Positions 16,822 through 25,781 of a stretch of 64,000 nt of DNA are shown one piece after another. The position numbers and the translations under genes were made by a program. Position 1 is the first letter of the stretch; each line of letters begins with the position of its first letter. Under the pieces are notes generated by a model, which was given only the letters and a program-made list of their open reading frames with translations, made no database searches and had not been told where the DNA came from. Source of the stretch: Oscillospiraceae bacterium (GTDB lineage Bacteria; Bacillota; Clostridia; Oscillospirales; Ruminococcaceae); the NCBI GenBank assembly GCA_020024285.1, contig JAHHTZ010000002.1:186001-250000 (forward strand), given 5' to 3'.

Positions 16822-17424
16822 ATGCCAACAAGAAAAGAACAATCAGCATTGACACGTCAAAAAATCATAGACGTGGTGGAAGATAAAATCCGCAAAGAGG
16901 GGTACGACAACATTCGGATCGTGGATATCGCAAAAGAATGCCATATGTCCACGGGAAACTTTTATCATTATTTTTCTTCATTGGAAGCTCTGTTCGATGA
17001 AATCGACAGTGTAAAGTTTTACGAATCATTTGAGGCCCTGCATCCCCAAAATGATATCCATGTTGTATCACGTTTGGAATCGTATTTGAAGACCTGGATG
17101 GACTTATCACTCAACAAATACGGCAGCAAATACATATACTATTGGACTCAGCGCTACACAAAGAAATTTTCCGCATCGGATACGGACAATCGTGTATCTT
17201 TAATTGTAAAGCACCTCACCGAAATTTTGAACCAGGGTCTGGAAAAAGGGGAGCTGCTCAGAACAGCACCGGTGCAGGATATTGCCTACACCATAGCCTT
17301 TTTGATTTTTGGCTGTGCAGCCTACTATGGAGCTTCCAACGATGAAGAGCTTGTCCGTCATTGGTCTAAAAACTGCTACAGCTTTTTTATTAAACCTGCC
17401 ATTGCACCCTATCTTGTTTTTTAG
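16822..17424 (+). CDS. TetR/AcrR family transcriptional regulator
   Basis: The 200-residue protein has a TetR N-terminal helix-turn-helix at about 10-57, ending in the signature MSTGNFYHYFSSLEALFDEI. The rest forms the ligand-binding helical domain with a hydrophobic patch near 155-175. I chose ATG 16822 because GAGGAG lies 10 bases ahead; an ATG at 16804 overlaps that site. No self-operator was resolved. It is followed by a second TetR gene and the desulfidase/ECF cluster, which it may regulate. Confidence 0.88.
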   Translation: MPTRKEQSALTRQKIIDVVEDKIRKEGYDNIRIVDIAKECHMSTGNFYHYFSSLEALFDEIDSVKFYESFEALHPQNDIHVVSRLESYLKTWMDLSLNKYGSKYIYYWTQRYTKKFSASDTDNRVSLIVKHLTEILNQGLEKGELLRTAPVQDIAYTIAFLIFGCAAYYGASNDEELVRHWSKNCYSFFIKPAIAPYLVF

Positions 17425-17678
17425 ATAAGACCTGTTTGCTGCGTGCAAGGGAGAAAAAAGCAATACAAGTGATGAGAAGAGCATTGGTTTTGCGATTCTT
17501 TGGGATTGGTTAGAAAATATGGAGTCTGTCATAACGAGTGGGGAAGATCGTTCATGGCTGGCTCTTTTTTAGTTTCATGCAGAACGCATAAAATCAGTAG
17601 GAAACTTTAGTTTTTGCAGGACTTATGTTAAAATAGGAAGAAACATGATCGGGATTCTTACAGGGAAAGGAACTTTAT

Positions 17679-18335
17679 ATGTTCGACTGGGAAAATGATA
17701 TACAAAAGCGTCGCAATGCCATTCGATTCATTGATGCAGCAAAAGAAATCATCCGCAAAGAAGGCATTGAAAATATTTCGGTCCGCAAAATTGCGCAGAC
17801 AGCGGGGTTTCACAATTCGACCATTTATCTGTATTTTAAGGATGCAGATTATCTGCTGCTTTTGGCATCGCTCAAGTATTTTGATTCTTATATACAAAAA
17901 CCAAAGAAATACAGCGATAAGATGGCTGCACCAAAGGAAAGGTTTCTGGCAATCTGGACGGCGTTTGGAGATACAGTCTTTGAGCATCCGAAAATATTTC
18001 AAAACTTTTTCTTTGGAAAATACAGCGAGAATCTGACCCCGATCATAACGCTGTATTACGACCTTTTTCCAATGAAGAAAGTGAAATGCCCCAAAGAAAT
18101 CGAAGGGATATACTATGGAAAGAATATCGAAGAACGCAGCTATCAAATACTAAAACCGCTGATCCAGGAAAAGGACTGCTGTGTTGCCTTGGATAACATC
18201 GAATTAGTGAACCGCATCATCATCAGCTGCCTGAAACAGCTGCTGGATCAAAAATGCAGCAGCCCATCGCCCGATCCGAAAGAATGGAACGATTTGCTGA
18301 TGAAGATGATATGCTATGTTACAGGAATAAAATAA
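17679..18335 (+). CDS. TetR/AcrR family transcriptional regulator (second)
   Basis: This 218-residue protein has a TetR helix-turn-helix at about 15-62 (KIAQTAGFHNSTIYLYFKD) and a divergent C-terminal ligand domain containing several Cys (near 145, 167 and 188). GGGAAAGGAAC precedes the ATG. It ends 30 bases before the TudS-related gene and is therefore probably in the same transcript. It is the best candidate for local control of the desulfidase and ECF genes. Confidence 0.86.
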   Translation: MFDWENDIQKRRNAIRFIDAAKEIIRKEGIENISVRKIAQTAGFHNSTIYLYFKDADYLLLLASLKYFDSYIQKPKKYSDKMAAPKERFLAIWTAFGDTVFEHPKIFQNFFFGKYSENLTPIITLYYDLFPMKKVKCPKEIEGIYYGKNIEERSYQILKPLIQEKDCCVALDNIELVNRIIISCLKQLLDQKCSSPSPDPKEWNDLLMKMICYVTGIK

Positions 18336-18365
18336 GCCTCCCATACAAGACAGAAAGGGCAATTT

Positions 18366-18914
18366 ATGAAACGAATTTTACTGGTAAGCCACTGTGTGCT
18401 CAATACAGCATCAAAGCTGAAAACATACGACGAAAAAAGCGCATCAGAAGAGGAAGGACTGCGCAAAGAAATCGTGAAGGCCGCAATCGATTGCGATGTC
18501 CAGCTCTTGCAGCTGCCCTGCCCGGAATTCCTGCAATATGGCTCCAACCGCTGGGGGCATACGCAAAACCAATTTGACAACGTGTTTTTTCGCCAAAGAT
18601 GCAGAGAACTTCTTGAACCGATCGTGATGCAGCTTATGGAGTATCGCTCAAATCCAAAGGAATTTGAAGTGATTGGTGTTTTGGGTATCGATGGCAGCCC
18701 AAGCTGCGGGGTAAAATATACCTGCAAAGGAGATTGGGGCGGAGAGTTTGGCGGAAGAGAGGTTCAAAAAGCGCTTGATTCCTGCACCCTGCAAAGCGGA
18801 CAAGGCGTTTTGATGATGGTGCTTGAGGAGATGCTCCATGAAAAAGGTATTTCGCTCAAAATGGAGGGACTTTTCGCACCCGAACCACAGCGCGCACTGT
18901 CGATGCTTTTATAA
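18366..18914 (+). CDS. TudS-related putative desulfidase (DUF523-like, CD3072 type)
   Basis: TudS enzymes use a [4Fe-4S] cluster to strip sulfur from thiolated nucleobases. The 182-residue protein carries Cys residues in matching contexts: SHCVLN near the start, LPCPE near 53-57 and GSPSCG near 115-120, which could be the three cluster ligands. Clostridioides difficile has a related gene (CD3072) beside an ECF substrate-binding gene, the same arrangement as here. I infer that the imported molecule is thiolated or that the enzyme repairs such a compound. A terminator follows. Confidence 0.78.
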   Translation: MKRILLVSHCVLNTASKLKTYDEKSASEEEGLRKEIVKAAIDCDVQLLQLPCPEFLQYGSNRWGHTQNQFDNVFFRQRCRELLEPIVMQLMEYRSNPKEFEVIGVLGIDGSPSCGVKYTCKGDWGGEFGGREVQKALDSCTLQSGQGVLMMVLEEMLHEKGISLKMEGLFAPEPQRALSMLL

Positions 18915-18931
18915 AATAAGAAGCAATCATC

Positions 18932-18965
18932 AAAGAGGATCATCCAAAAAATGATCCTCTTTTTT
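18932..18965 (+). terminator. Terminator after the desulfidase gene
   Basis: AAAGAGGATCAT at 18932-18943 pairs with ATGATCCTCTTT around CCAAAAA, followed by a T-run. It separates the TetR-desulfidase transcript from the ECF operon. Confidence 0.88.
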
Positions 18966-19156
18966 TACTGTTTTTTGACAATTATTCATTCTATCAATCT
19001 TTTACAAAATCAAATTGGAAAAATCAATTTGTATTTTGCAAGGTTTTATTGTATCTTTGATACGGAATTTTAAGGAGCAGCGTCGATTTAGATCATACTG
19101 TAAAATCCTTAAAGAGAAAACATTGACTTGCCCACAGGAACAAAGGAGTAGTTAAA

Positions 19157-19729
19157 ATGAAAAATCAAAAAGCATATCTTACAGCATTTTGCGGAGTTTG
19201 CGTTGCAATGAATATCGTCCTTGGCATCGTTACCGATGCAATGGGACTGCCGCTCTATTTGGATACCTTGGGCACAGTTTTGACTGCAGCACTGTTTGGA
19301 CCTGTTCCGGGCATGATCGTCGGCGGTCTGTCCAATACCATCACAGGGCTGCTGTATACGGTAACGGATATTCCCTTTGCCCTCATCAACATTGCAGTCG
19401 GCTTGATTGTCGGTCTTGTCGCAAAAAAATTCAAGTTCACGCTGACCTCTGCACTCCTGACCGGTTTAGCTCTGAGCATCCTCTGTCCTGCAATCGGTAC
19501 CCCGATCGGCATTTTTGTATACGGCGGTTTGCAGGGAGATATTTCGGACATTGTTGTAACAGGCTTGGTAAAATCAGGGCAGAGTATTTTTACAGCGTCC
19601 TTCCTTACAAAGGTAGCGTCCAACCTGATCGATAAAATCGGAACCTGCGTCATTGCCTGCCTCCTGATCCGTTCTATGCCGGCGCGTTTTCTTGCAAATT
19701 TCAGACAGGAAAGGGAACTTGCAGAATAG
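19157..19729 (+). CDS. ECF transporter substrate-binding (S) component, CD3073-like
   Basis: This 190-residue integral membrane protein has six hydrophobic segments and the ECF S-component look: N-terminal basic stretch, Ala/Gly-rich helices, and the FGPVPGMIVGGLSNTITGLLY region near 49-70. The substrate is unknown. Neighbouring ATPase and T genes make a dedicated importer, and the adjacent TudS-related gene mirrors the C. difficile CD3072-CD3073 pair. CAAAGGAG precedes the ATG. The upstream 190 bases hold no riboswitch I recognise. The stop abuts the ATPase start. Confidence 0.82.
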   Translation: MKNQKAYLTAFCGVCVAMNIVLGIVTDAMGLPLYLDTLGTVLTAALFGPVPGMIVGGLSNTITGLLYTVTDIPFALINIAVGLIVGLVAKKFKFTLTSALLTGLALSILCPAIGTPIGIFVYGGLQGDISDIVVTGLVKSGQSIFTASFLTKVASNLIDKIGTCVIACLLIRSMPARFLANFRQERELAE

Positions 19730-21487
19730 ATGATACAACTTGAAAATCTTGTCCATACATATCCTGTTTGGAAGTCTGACACCGTTCAGTCAGAAAAAAC
19801 AGTGCTCAATGGGATATCCCTTCATGTCCCGCAAGGTCAGTTTCTGGCGATCCTCGGTCCAAACGGATGTGGAAAGTCTACGCTTGCAAAGCATTTGAAT
19901 GCGCTGCTCCTGCCAAAGAGCGGCACAGTCTGGATTGATGGGAAAAAGACAAGCAATATAGAAACATTATGGGATATTCGCCGGCAGGTGGGGATGGTTT
20001 TTCAAAATCCCGACAACCAGATCATCGGCACTACAGTGGAGGAGGACACTGCCTTCGCCTTGGAAAATCAAAATCTTCCTTCCGGTTTCATTCAGCAAAA
20101 GGTGATGCAGAGCCTGAAATCCGTCAATCTTTTCCATAAGCGCAAAACAGCTCCGAACAGACTGTCAGGCGGGCAAAAGCAGCGCGTTGCCATCGCCGGA
20201 ACGATTGCGGCACAGGTGCGCTGCATTGTTCTGGATGAGCCGACCGCTATGCTGGACCCCGCCGCACGGCGCGATGTGATGGAGCTTGTACACAGACTGA
20301 ACAAGGAACAGGGGATCACAGTCGTTTTGATCACCCATCATACAGACGAAGTGGCAGATGCAGATTCGATCCTGTTGATGAAAGAGGGGACGATCTTCAA
20401 ACAGGGAACGCCACAGGAAATCTTTTCCCATCCCCAGTGGCTTCGGGAGGTCAAAATGGATATTCCGCAGGGAACGCTTTTGGCGGAGCGGCTCAGACAA
20501 CGGGGTTTTCCATTGACAACCCCGATGCTCCATGAGGAAGTGCTCATCGATGAGCTGAATAAAATGCTGCCTCATCATGGGGCAAACAGCTTGGAAGAGG
20601 GTGCTGCAACAAAAACCTCAGGTGACCCGATCCTCCAAATAAAAAACATTTGCTGTACCTATCATGCCAAAACAGCGAATGAAAATAAGGTCCTTAAAGA
20701 GATTACATTTGATATTTATCCGGGAGAATGGCTTGGGATCGTCGGAACCTCCGGCTGTGGAAAGACGACGCTCATCAAGCATTTGAATGGCTTATTGAAG
20801 GCAAGCGCAGGCGATATCCTGTTTGAAGGAAACAGCATTTATCACAAAAAGTTCCGGCTCAGCGCCCTTCGCAAGGAGGTGGGGCTTGTCTTTCAGTACC
20901 CGGAGCATCAGCTTTTTGGCAGCACCGTCCTCAAGGATGTCTGCTATGGTCCGCTCAACATGAAAATGTCGACGGAACAGGCAGAGCGTTCCGCCAGAGA
21001 GAGCCTGCAGCTTGTGGGCATCAAGGAGGAATCTTATTACTCCAATCCGCTGGATTTATCCGGCGGAGAAAAACGCAGGGTGGCGATTGCCGGTATTTTG
21101 GCAATGAATCCGAAGGTTTTGATTCTGGACGAACCGGCAGCGGGACTTGACCCCGAAACAAAACAGATGATTTTTTCGCTCCTTACAAAAATCAAGAAAG
21201 AGCGTGATCTTTCCATCGTTGTTGTATCACACCATATGGAAGACATCGCAGAATATGCCGACCGTATGATCGTGCTTCGGGATGGAAAAATCGAGGATCA
21301 GGGAACACCGAAAGAAGTATTTTCACACAGCAAAGCTCTGTGTGAAATGGGCATCGGCATCCCACAGATCACACGCATTACAAAAGCCCTCATAGAAAAG
21401 GGAGTTCCCCTTTCGCACCCTGCAATCACCGTGGATGAGGCAGAACAAATGATAGTATCTTTTGCAGGAGAGGGGGCTTTGCGATGA
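19730..21487 (+). CDS. ECF transporter double ATPase (two fused ABC domains)
   Basis: The 585-residue protein contains two complete ABC ATPase domains, equivalent to EcfA1 and EcfA2 in one chain. Domain 1 has Walker A GPNGCGKST (43-51), Q-loop MVFQNPDNQ, signature LSGGQKQR and Walker B LDEPTAMLD. Domain 2 has Walker A GTSGCGKTT (about 339-347), VFQYPEHQ, LSGGEKRR and LDEPAAGLD. Q-loops with PDNQ/PEHQ are typical of ECF ATPases. Its ATG directly follows the S-component stop, and its end overlaps ecfT by ATGA. It powers import by the neighbouring S and T components. Confidence 0.93.
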   Translation: MIQLENLVHTYPVWKSDTVQSEKTVLNGISLHVPQGQFLAILGPNGCGKSTLAKHLNALLLPKSGTVWIDGKKTSNIETLWDIRRQVGMVFQNPDNQIIGTTVEEDTAFALENQNLPSGFIQQKVMQSLKSVNLFHKRKTAPNRLSGGQKQRVAIAGTIAAQVRCIVLDEPTAMLDPAARRDVMELVHRLNKEQGITVVLITHHTDEVADADSILLMKEGTIFKQGTPQEIFSHPQWLREVKMDIPQGTLLAERLRQRGFPLTTPMLHEEVLIDELNKMLPHHGANSLEEGAATKTSGDPILQIKNICCTYHAKTANENKVLKEITFDIYPGEWLGIVGTSGCGKTTLIKHLNGLLKASAGDILFEGNSIYHKKFRLSALRKEVGLVFQYPEHQLFGSTVLKDVCYGPLNMKMSTEQAERSARESLQLVGIKEESYYSNPLDLSGGEKRRVAIAGILAMNPKVLILDEPAAGLDPETKQMIFSLLTKIKKERDLSIVVVSHHMEDIAEYADRMIVLRDGKIEDQGTPKEVFSHSKALCEMGIGIPQITRITKALIEKGVPLSHPAITVDEAEQMIVSFAGEGALR

Positions 21488-22287
21488 TTCAAAACCTTAC
21501 GATCGGACAGTATTATCCAAACGATTCCGTCGTCCACAGCCTTGACCCGAGAACAAAGCTGCTGGCAGCCTTTTTGTATATTGTCCTGCTGTTTTTGGTT
21601 CAAAATTCTCTGTGGTACCTCCCGATCGCAGGGACGCTTCTGCTGCTGTATCGTTTGTCCAAGGTCCCGCTTTCCTATTTTCTCAAGGGGCTCAAGGGTG
21701 TGATCTTACTTTTGTGCTTTACGTTCTTTTTCCGTATGGCACTTACTCCGGGAACAGAGATTGCAGGCTTTTGGATTTTTACCATAACACAGGAAGGAAT
21801 CGCAAAGGCGATTCACATGACAGCGCGCATAGCTTTGATGATTGCCGGAGCAAGCCTTCTTTCCTATACATCCACACCGCAAAACCTTTGCGACGGGTTG
21901 GAAAAAAGCCTTCACTTTTTAGGGAATCACAAAGTCCCCATTCATTCGATGTCTGTAATTTTGATGATTGCGTTTCGATTTATTCCCATCATGATCGAAG
22001 AAATGAACATCCTCATGGATGCCCAGGCAGCAAGAGGAACCGAATTTCAGCAGTGTTCTGTCTGGAGGAAATCCAAAAATATGATCGTTCTGCTGGTGCC
22101 TTTGTTTTTTTCGACCGTGCAGCGCGCCTCGGACCTTGCGATGGCGATGGAGGCACGCGGCTATCGGGAAAATGGTGAAGTGAGCAGGATGTATCCGCTG
22201 TGCTATACCGATGCGGACAGAAAAGCAAAGTTCGCGATATGGCTGTATTTCGGGATTATGGCAATGCTTGTTCTTTTCGTTTTCTAA
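21484..22287 (+). CDS. ecfT: ECF transporter transmembrane (T) component
   Basis: EcfT couples the ATPases to the S component. The 267-residue protein has about five to six membrane spans and the coupling-helix Ala-Arg-Gly motif twice in the C-terminal half: AARG near 180-183 and the EARG equivalent near 223-226. LDPRTKLLAA near residue 20 is a family hallmark. ATGA overlap with the ATPase gene indicates translational coupling. A long hairpin terminator follows about 45 bases later. Confidence 0.92.
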   Translation: MIQNLTIGQYYPNDSVVHSLDPRTKLLAAFLYIVLLFLVQNSLWYLPIAGTLLLLYRLSKVPLSYFLKGLKGVILLLCFTFFFRMALTPGTEIAGFWIFTITQEGIAKAIHMTARIALMIAGASLLSYTSTPQNLCDGLEKSLHFLGNHKVPIHSMSVILMIAFRFIPIMIEEMNILMDAQAARGTEFQQCSVWRKSKNMIVLLVPLFFSTVQRASDLAMAMEARGYRENGEVSRMYPLCYTDADRKAKFAIWLYFGIMAMLVLFVF

Positions 22288-22329
22288 CCTGTTTTGACAT
22301 CTTCTTTTCTCCCAAATAGAAAAACACAA

Positions 22330-22374
22330 TCACAAAAACCGCCAGCTTATCATAAGCCGGTGGTTTTTGTGATT
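22330..22374 (+). terminator. Terminator of the ECF operon
   Basis: CACAAAAACC and GGCTTA-type arms pair across TCAT, with mirror GGTTTTTGTG, giving a stem of about 18 bp with one bulge. Confidence 0.85.
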
Positions 22375-22478
22375 TATACAGCAATGGAATCAACATCAAA
22401 ACACTGGTTTTGATTGGAAGAATTCTACAATGGTATATAGGAAGATACGTCGCATCCTGCGAAAATTTTTGCAGCGCA

Positions 22479-22507
22479 TTGGAATCAATCATCGATTGTG
22501 CTATACT
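22479..22507 (+). promoter_or_regulatory. Promoter of the SUKH gene
   Basis: TTGGAA at 22479-22484 and TATACT at 22502-22507 have exactly 17 bases between them. Transcription would start near 22514, leaving a leader of about 185 bases before the SUKH start. Confidence 0.65.
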
Positions 22508-22532
22508 TACTCCAACCATCTGGTACCACTGC

Positions 22533-22661
22533 ATGCTGGATACCTTTGGCACAAAAGAAGAAGCGAACTTCGTTTCCTATCTTTACAAAGAATTCACCTG
22601 TCCACAGTGCGGAACAGGAAAACCATTGCCGGAATTTATCAAATATTACTTTTTTGAATAA
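22533..22661 (+). CDS. Possible 42-residue leader peptide
   Basis: A 42-codon frame lies wholly inside the long SUKH leader. It has protein-like composition, with a CPQC pair near residues 23-26 followed by GTGKPLPEF. There is no good ribosome binding site ahead of the ATG, and the frame stays open further upstream past the promoter, so it may be a remnant or chance. No family is recognised. Confidence 0.25.
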   Translation: MLDTFGTKEEANFVSYLYKEFTCPQCGTGKPLPEFIKYYFFE

Positions 22662-22697
22662 CAGCCATCGATTCAAATATGATATGGAGGAGATACC

Positions 22698-24047
22698 ATG
22701 AGTGAACTTACCCTAAGCTATGCACAGCATCTTCGCGATTTGGTGAAGCAGGCAGGCCGCGTAGATCGGGAATGCAAGGTGTTTGGGTCTTCCAAACACC
22801 GTTACTGCCTGAATCCGGTGCTTTCCGATGAGATCGTATCCAAATACGAAGAAAAGAACCACATCAAGCTCCCCTCGGAATATAAATTCTTCATCACACA
22901 GGTCGGAAACGGCGGAGCGGGTCCCGACTATGGTATTTACCCCCTTGTGGTGAATAATCCATGCAGATGCGATATGAAACCGCCTTTTATCTCCAGCAAG
23001 CTCACCAAGGATGAATGGAAAGAAAAGCTGCGCCCCCTGGAGGATGAGGACTGTCCGGATGACGAGTTTGACCGGATGGAGGAGGAGCTATCAAGCGGCG
23101 TTTACGCGCTGGGGACAAAGGGATGCACATTTGAAAATATTACCGTATCAAGCGGAGAGGATGAAAACCGCGTTTTCTACATCAATTTCGATTGGGATGA
23201 AGATGCAATGCCGTATGATACCGAAATGAATTTTCTGACATGGTATGAGCATTTCTTTGAGGAGATCATCAATGGAAACGATGTCTCAGGCTACGGATAT
23301 CGCATCATCGGATCGCAGCAGGAGCTGATTTCTCAATTTGAGGAGTCGCAGGACCACACAAGGCGTTCAAAGCTGCTCAACAGTTTTTTCCGTTTTAGAA
23401 CCGTATCACAGGAAACACTCCTGTTTTTCCGAAACTTATCCGAAGAAGAATTTCCAACATATAAGCTGGCTCTGCTCCTTCGCTACGATGTCAAGGAGGG
23501 GGTCGCGCTGTTCGACCGCTTCCTTGATGAAAAACCACTTGCTGCCATAGAAGAAAGTGCCGATGTGCCGAAGGATCAGCTCCCTCAATTTTTTGATCGG
23601 ATGCGTGATTTGCTTTATACCATTGAAAACGGCTCCGAGAACATCAGCCGTTACTCCTCTGCCCACTCACTTTTGATGCAGCGTATGTCGGAGTGTCCGC
23701 AGATGCGAGCAGCTGATATTGCTCAGTTTCTCAAAAAGGATGGGATCACAGAGAGGGATCTGCAAGATGCTTTTTATTATATGGGAGAGGCTGTTGATAA
23801 AATCAAGGAGCTGGATACCTTTATCGACGCAATGGAAAACGGCCCATATTGGGCAGCTCATTCGGCACTCCAAGCTGTTTCGGATGTATGCTCCGCAAAG
23901 CTCCAAGAGGTCCTTCCAAAGCTGTGGGAGCGCTACAAAGAGGATTACTGCATGGCAGCCAATCTGAAGGTTGCGTTTCGTACCAATCACCTTGTTGTTC
24001 CACAGGAAAAAAACGGGAGGCAGCCAAAGTATATACTTCATGATTAA
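22698..24047 (+). CDS. SMI1/KNR4 (SUKH) domain protein
   Basis: This 449-residue protein has an N-terminal SUKH domain at about 35-190: the LPSEYKFFITQVGNGGAGPDYGIYPL core, an extended acidic loop and a late FLTWYEHFFEEI helix. The C-terminal 250 residues are mostly helical and unassigned. SUKH proteins are often immunity proteins against polymorphic toxins, but many act as intracellular housekeeping scaffolds. No toxin gene lies beside this one. ATGGAGGAG precedes the start and a terminator follows, so the gene appears monocistronic. Confidence 0.8.
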   Translation: MSELTLSYAQHLRDLVKQAGRVDRECKVFGSSKHRYCLNPVLSDEIVSKYEEKNHIKLPSEYKFFITQVGNGGAGPDYGIYPLVVNNPCRCDMKPPFISSKLTKDEWKEKLRPLEDEDCPDDEFDRMEEELSSGVYALGTKGCTFENITVSSGEDENRVFYINFDWDEDAMPYDTEMNFLTWYEHFFEEIINGNDVSGYGYRIIGSQQELISQFEESQDHTRRSKLLNSFFRFRTVSQETLLFFRNLSEEEFPTYKLALLLRYDVKEGVALFDRFLDEKPLAAIEESADVPKDQLPQFFDRMRDLLYTIENGSENISRYSSAHSLLMQRMSECPQMRAADIAQFLKKDGITERDLQDAFYYMGEAVDKIKELDTFIDAMENGPYWAAHSALQAVSDVCSAKLQEVLPKLWERYKEDYCMAANLKVAFRTNHLVVPQEKNGRQPKYILHD

Positions 24048-24064
24048 AATCTGCTCCACGAGCG

Positions 24065-24105
24065 AAAAGAGCCTTGACCGCAAAAAATTGGTCAAGGCTC
24101 TTTTT
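24065..24105 (+). terminator. Terminator after the SUKH gene
   Basis: AAAAGAGCCTTGACC and GGTCAAGGCTCTTTTT form a 15-bp stem with a T-run. Confidence 0.92.
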
Positions 24106-24254
24106 GCTTTCTCCCGTATCTGCACAGAACAGTCAAAAACAAAACATCAGATTCAGCAGACCTCGCAATTTATGTAAAATAAAAGGGTGGTCATTAGAAG
24201 AAATGTATATAGGATAAGTTTTGGTTCAGTCTTTTTTTGTCAATTATTATCTGC

Positions 24255-24260
24255 TATAAT
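24255..24260 (+). promoter_or_regulatory. -10 box (TATAAT) ahead of the SWIM-MoxR-VWA cluster
   Basis: A perfect TATAAT lies 65 bases before the start of the SWIM gene. The -35 position at 17 bases holds only a T-run, so this promoter may need an activator or be weak. Confidence 0.45.
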
Positions 24261-24324
24261 GAGAACAAATGAACGCTCATACAAATCTTTGAGAAATCAA
24301 TGCAATAGAGAGGATGATACCAAA

Positions 24325-25767
24325 ATGAAAATAACAGAAGAATGGATCATAGCACAGGCACCCAATTCTGCATCGGTTCAAAACGGAAAGAAGCTGTCGC
24401 AGAAGGGGAGCTTTTCTGAACGAAAGAAAACAGAGGACGAAACGCTGTTTTGGGCAGACTGCGCTGGAAGCGGAAAAAATCCATATCACACATCCATCGA
24501 CTTTTCGGGTGACGATACCCCAACCTGCCGATGCTCCTGCCCCAGCCGACAGTTCCCATGCAAGCACGCCATTGGTCTGATGTTTGAAATCATGGAAGGA
24601 AAGTCCTTTTCTGTTGCTGATATTCCGGAGGATATTGCAGGCAAACGCGAAAAAAAGGCGGCAAGAGCTGCCAAAAAGGAAGAAGCACCCAAAGAACAGG
24701 CAGAGAAGCCCAAAAAGACAAACAATGCAGCGAAGGCAAAGAAAATCCAAAAGCAGCTTGAGGGCATTGAAAAAGCAGAACAGATGCTTTCCGATCTGCT
24801 TTTGCACGGTCTGGGCACCTTAACAGGAGCTTCGGTAAAAAACTATGAAAAGCTGGCAAAAGATTTGGGGAGCTACTATCTCACAGGAGCACAGACTGCA
24901 TTTTCCCGCCTTGCATATGAAATTGCACAGATTCAAAAGCACCCCGAGCAATCAGATTACAGCGAAGCCATCCGCATTTTGATCCGGCTCAATGCGCTGC
25001 TGCAAAAATCCCGTGTCTTCCTGCAGGAAAAGCTGGACAATAAAAACTATGACGTGGAGGACAACCTCCTTTACGAAGCACTGGGCGGGATCTGGAAGCT
25101 GGATGAGCTTGAGAAAATCGGCTCATATCAGGAAAATGCAGAGCTTGTCGAGCTTTCCTTTGATGTCATCTACGATGAGGCAAAAAAAGAGTATGTCGAC
25201 CGCGGCTATTGGATGGAGCTTCAGAGCGGAAAAATCTATCAGACCTTAAATTACCGCCCGCTCAAAGCGCTCAAGCACATCAAAGCAGAGGACACCTGCT
25301 TTGATATGGTGAAAACACCGAAGCTGTTTTGCTATCCGGGGACGGGGAATCAGCGTGTGCGCTGGGACAGCTTTGAGATGGAGCCTGTGACCGAAGAAGC
25401 CATCCAAAAGGTATTCGATCATGCGCAAAAAGACTTGTCCCTTGCAATCAAGGAAGTGAAAAATGAAATCAAAAATACCCTGTCCGAAAAATATTTTGCA
25501 GCTTCTCTAACGTTTTCTCAGATCGGAATGATTGGGGATGAGCTGGTGCTCAAAGGTCAGGACGGGCAATGCATTGCCTTGCGCGACCGGGCAGCAGATG
25601 GAGAATCGCATCATTCCATTGCAAAGCTCAAAAACCTGCCAAGCAAAGCATGGAGAGAAAACCAGGTGATGTTCGGGCTCCTGTTTTATGATCCAACCGA
25701 TGCACGCATCTGTATGCACCCATACAGCCTCATCACAAAGGATCAAATCATACGCTTGCAGTATTAA
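24325..25767 (+). CDS. SWIM zinc-finger protein
   Basis: This 480-residue protein has a SWIM zinc finger (CxCx(n)CxH) at Cys 70, Cys 72, Cys 79 and His 81. A Lys/Ala/Glu-rich linker (about 105-145) follows, then a long helical region. SWIM fingers bind DNA or protein. SWIM proteins recur beside MoxR, DUF5682 and VWA genes, supporting a role as a partner or sensor in that set. ATG 24325 is chosen over upstream in-frame codons because GAGAGG precedes it and the extension does not look like family sequence. It is the first gene of the cluster; the next starts 14 bases later. Confidence 0.85.
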   Translation: MKITEEWIIAQAPNSASVQNGKKLSQKGSFSERKKTEDETLFWADCAGSGKNPYHTSIDFSGDDTPTCRCSCPSRQFPCKHAIGLMFEIMEGKSFSVADIPEDIAGKREKKAARAAKKEEAPKEQAEKPKKTNNAAKAKKIQKQLEGIEKAEQMLSDLLLHGLGTLTGASVKNYEKLAKDLGSYYLTGAQTAFSRLAYEIAQIQKHPEQSDYSEAIRILIRLNALLQKSRVFLQEKLDNKNYDVEDNLLYEALGGIWKLDELEKIGSYQENAELVELSFDVIYDEAKKEYVDRGYWMELQSGKIYQTLNYRPLKALKHIKAEDTCFDMVKTPKLFCYPGTGNQRVRWDSFEMEPVTEEAIQKVFDHAQKDLSLAIKEVKNEIKNTLSEKYFAASLTFSQIGMIGDELVLKGQDGQCIALRDRAADGESHHSIAKLKNLPSKAWRENQVMFGLLFYDPTDARICMHPYSLITKDQIIRLQY

Positions 25768-25781
25768 GGGGGAATGGGGCA

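Noticed and set aside
18966..19156. Possible riboswitch ahead of the ECF S component
   Set aside because: I looked for thiamine, folate, cobalamin and preQ1 type landmarks and saw none, only a short hairpin; kept as plain leader.
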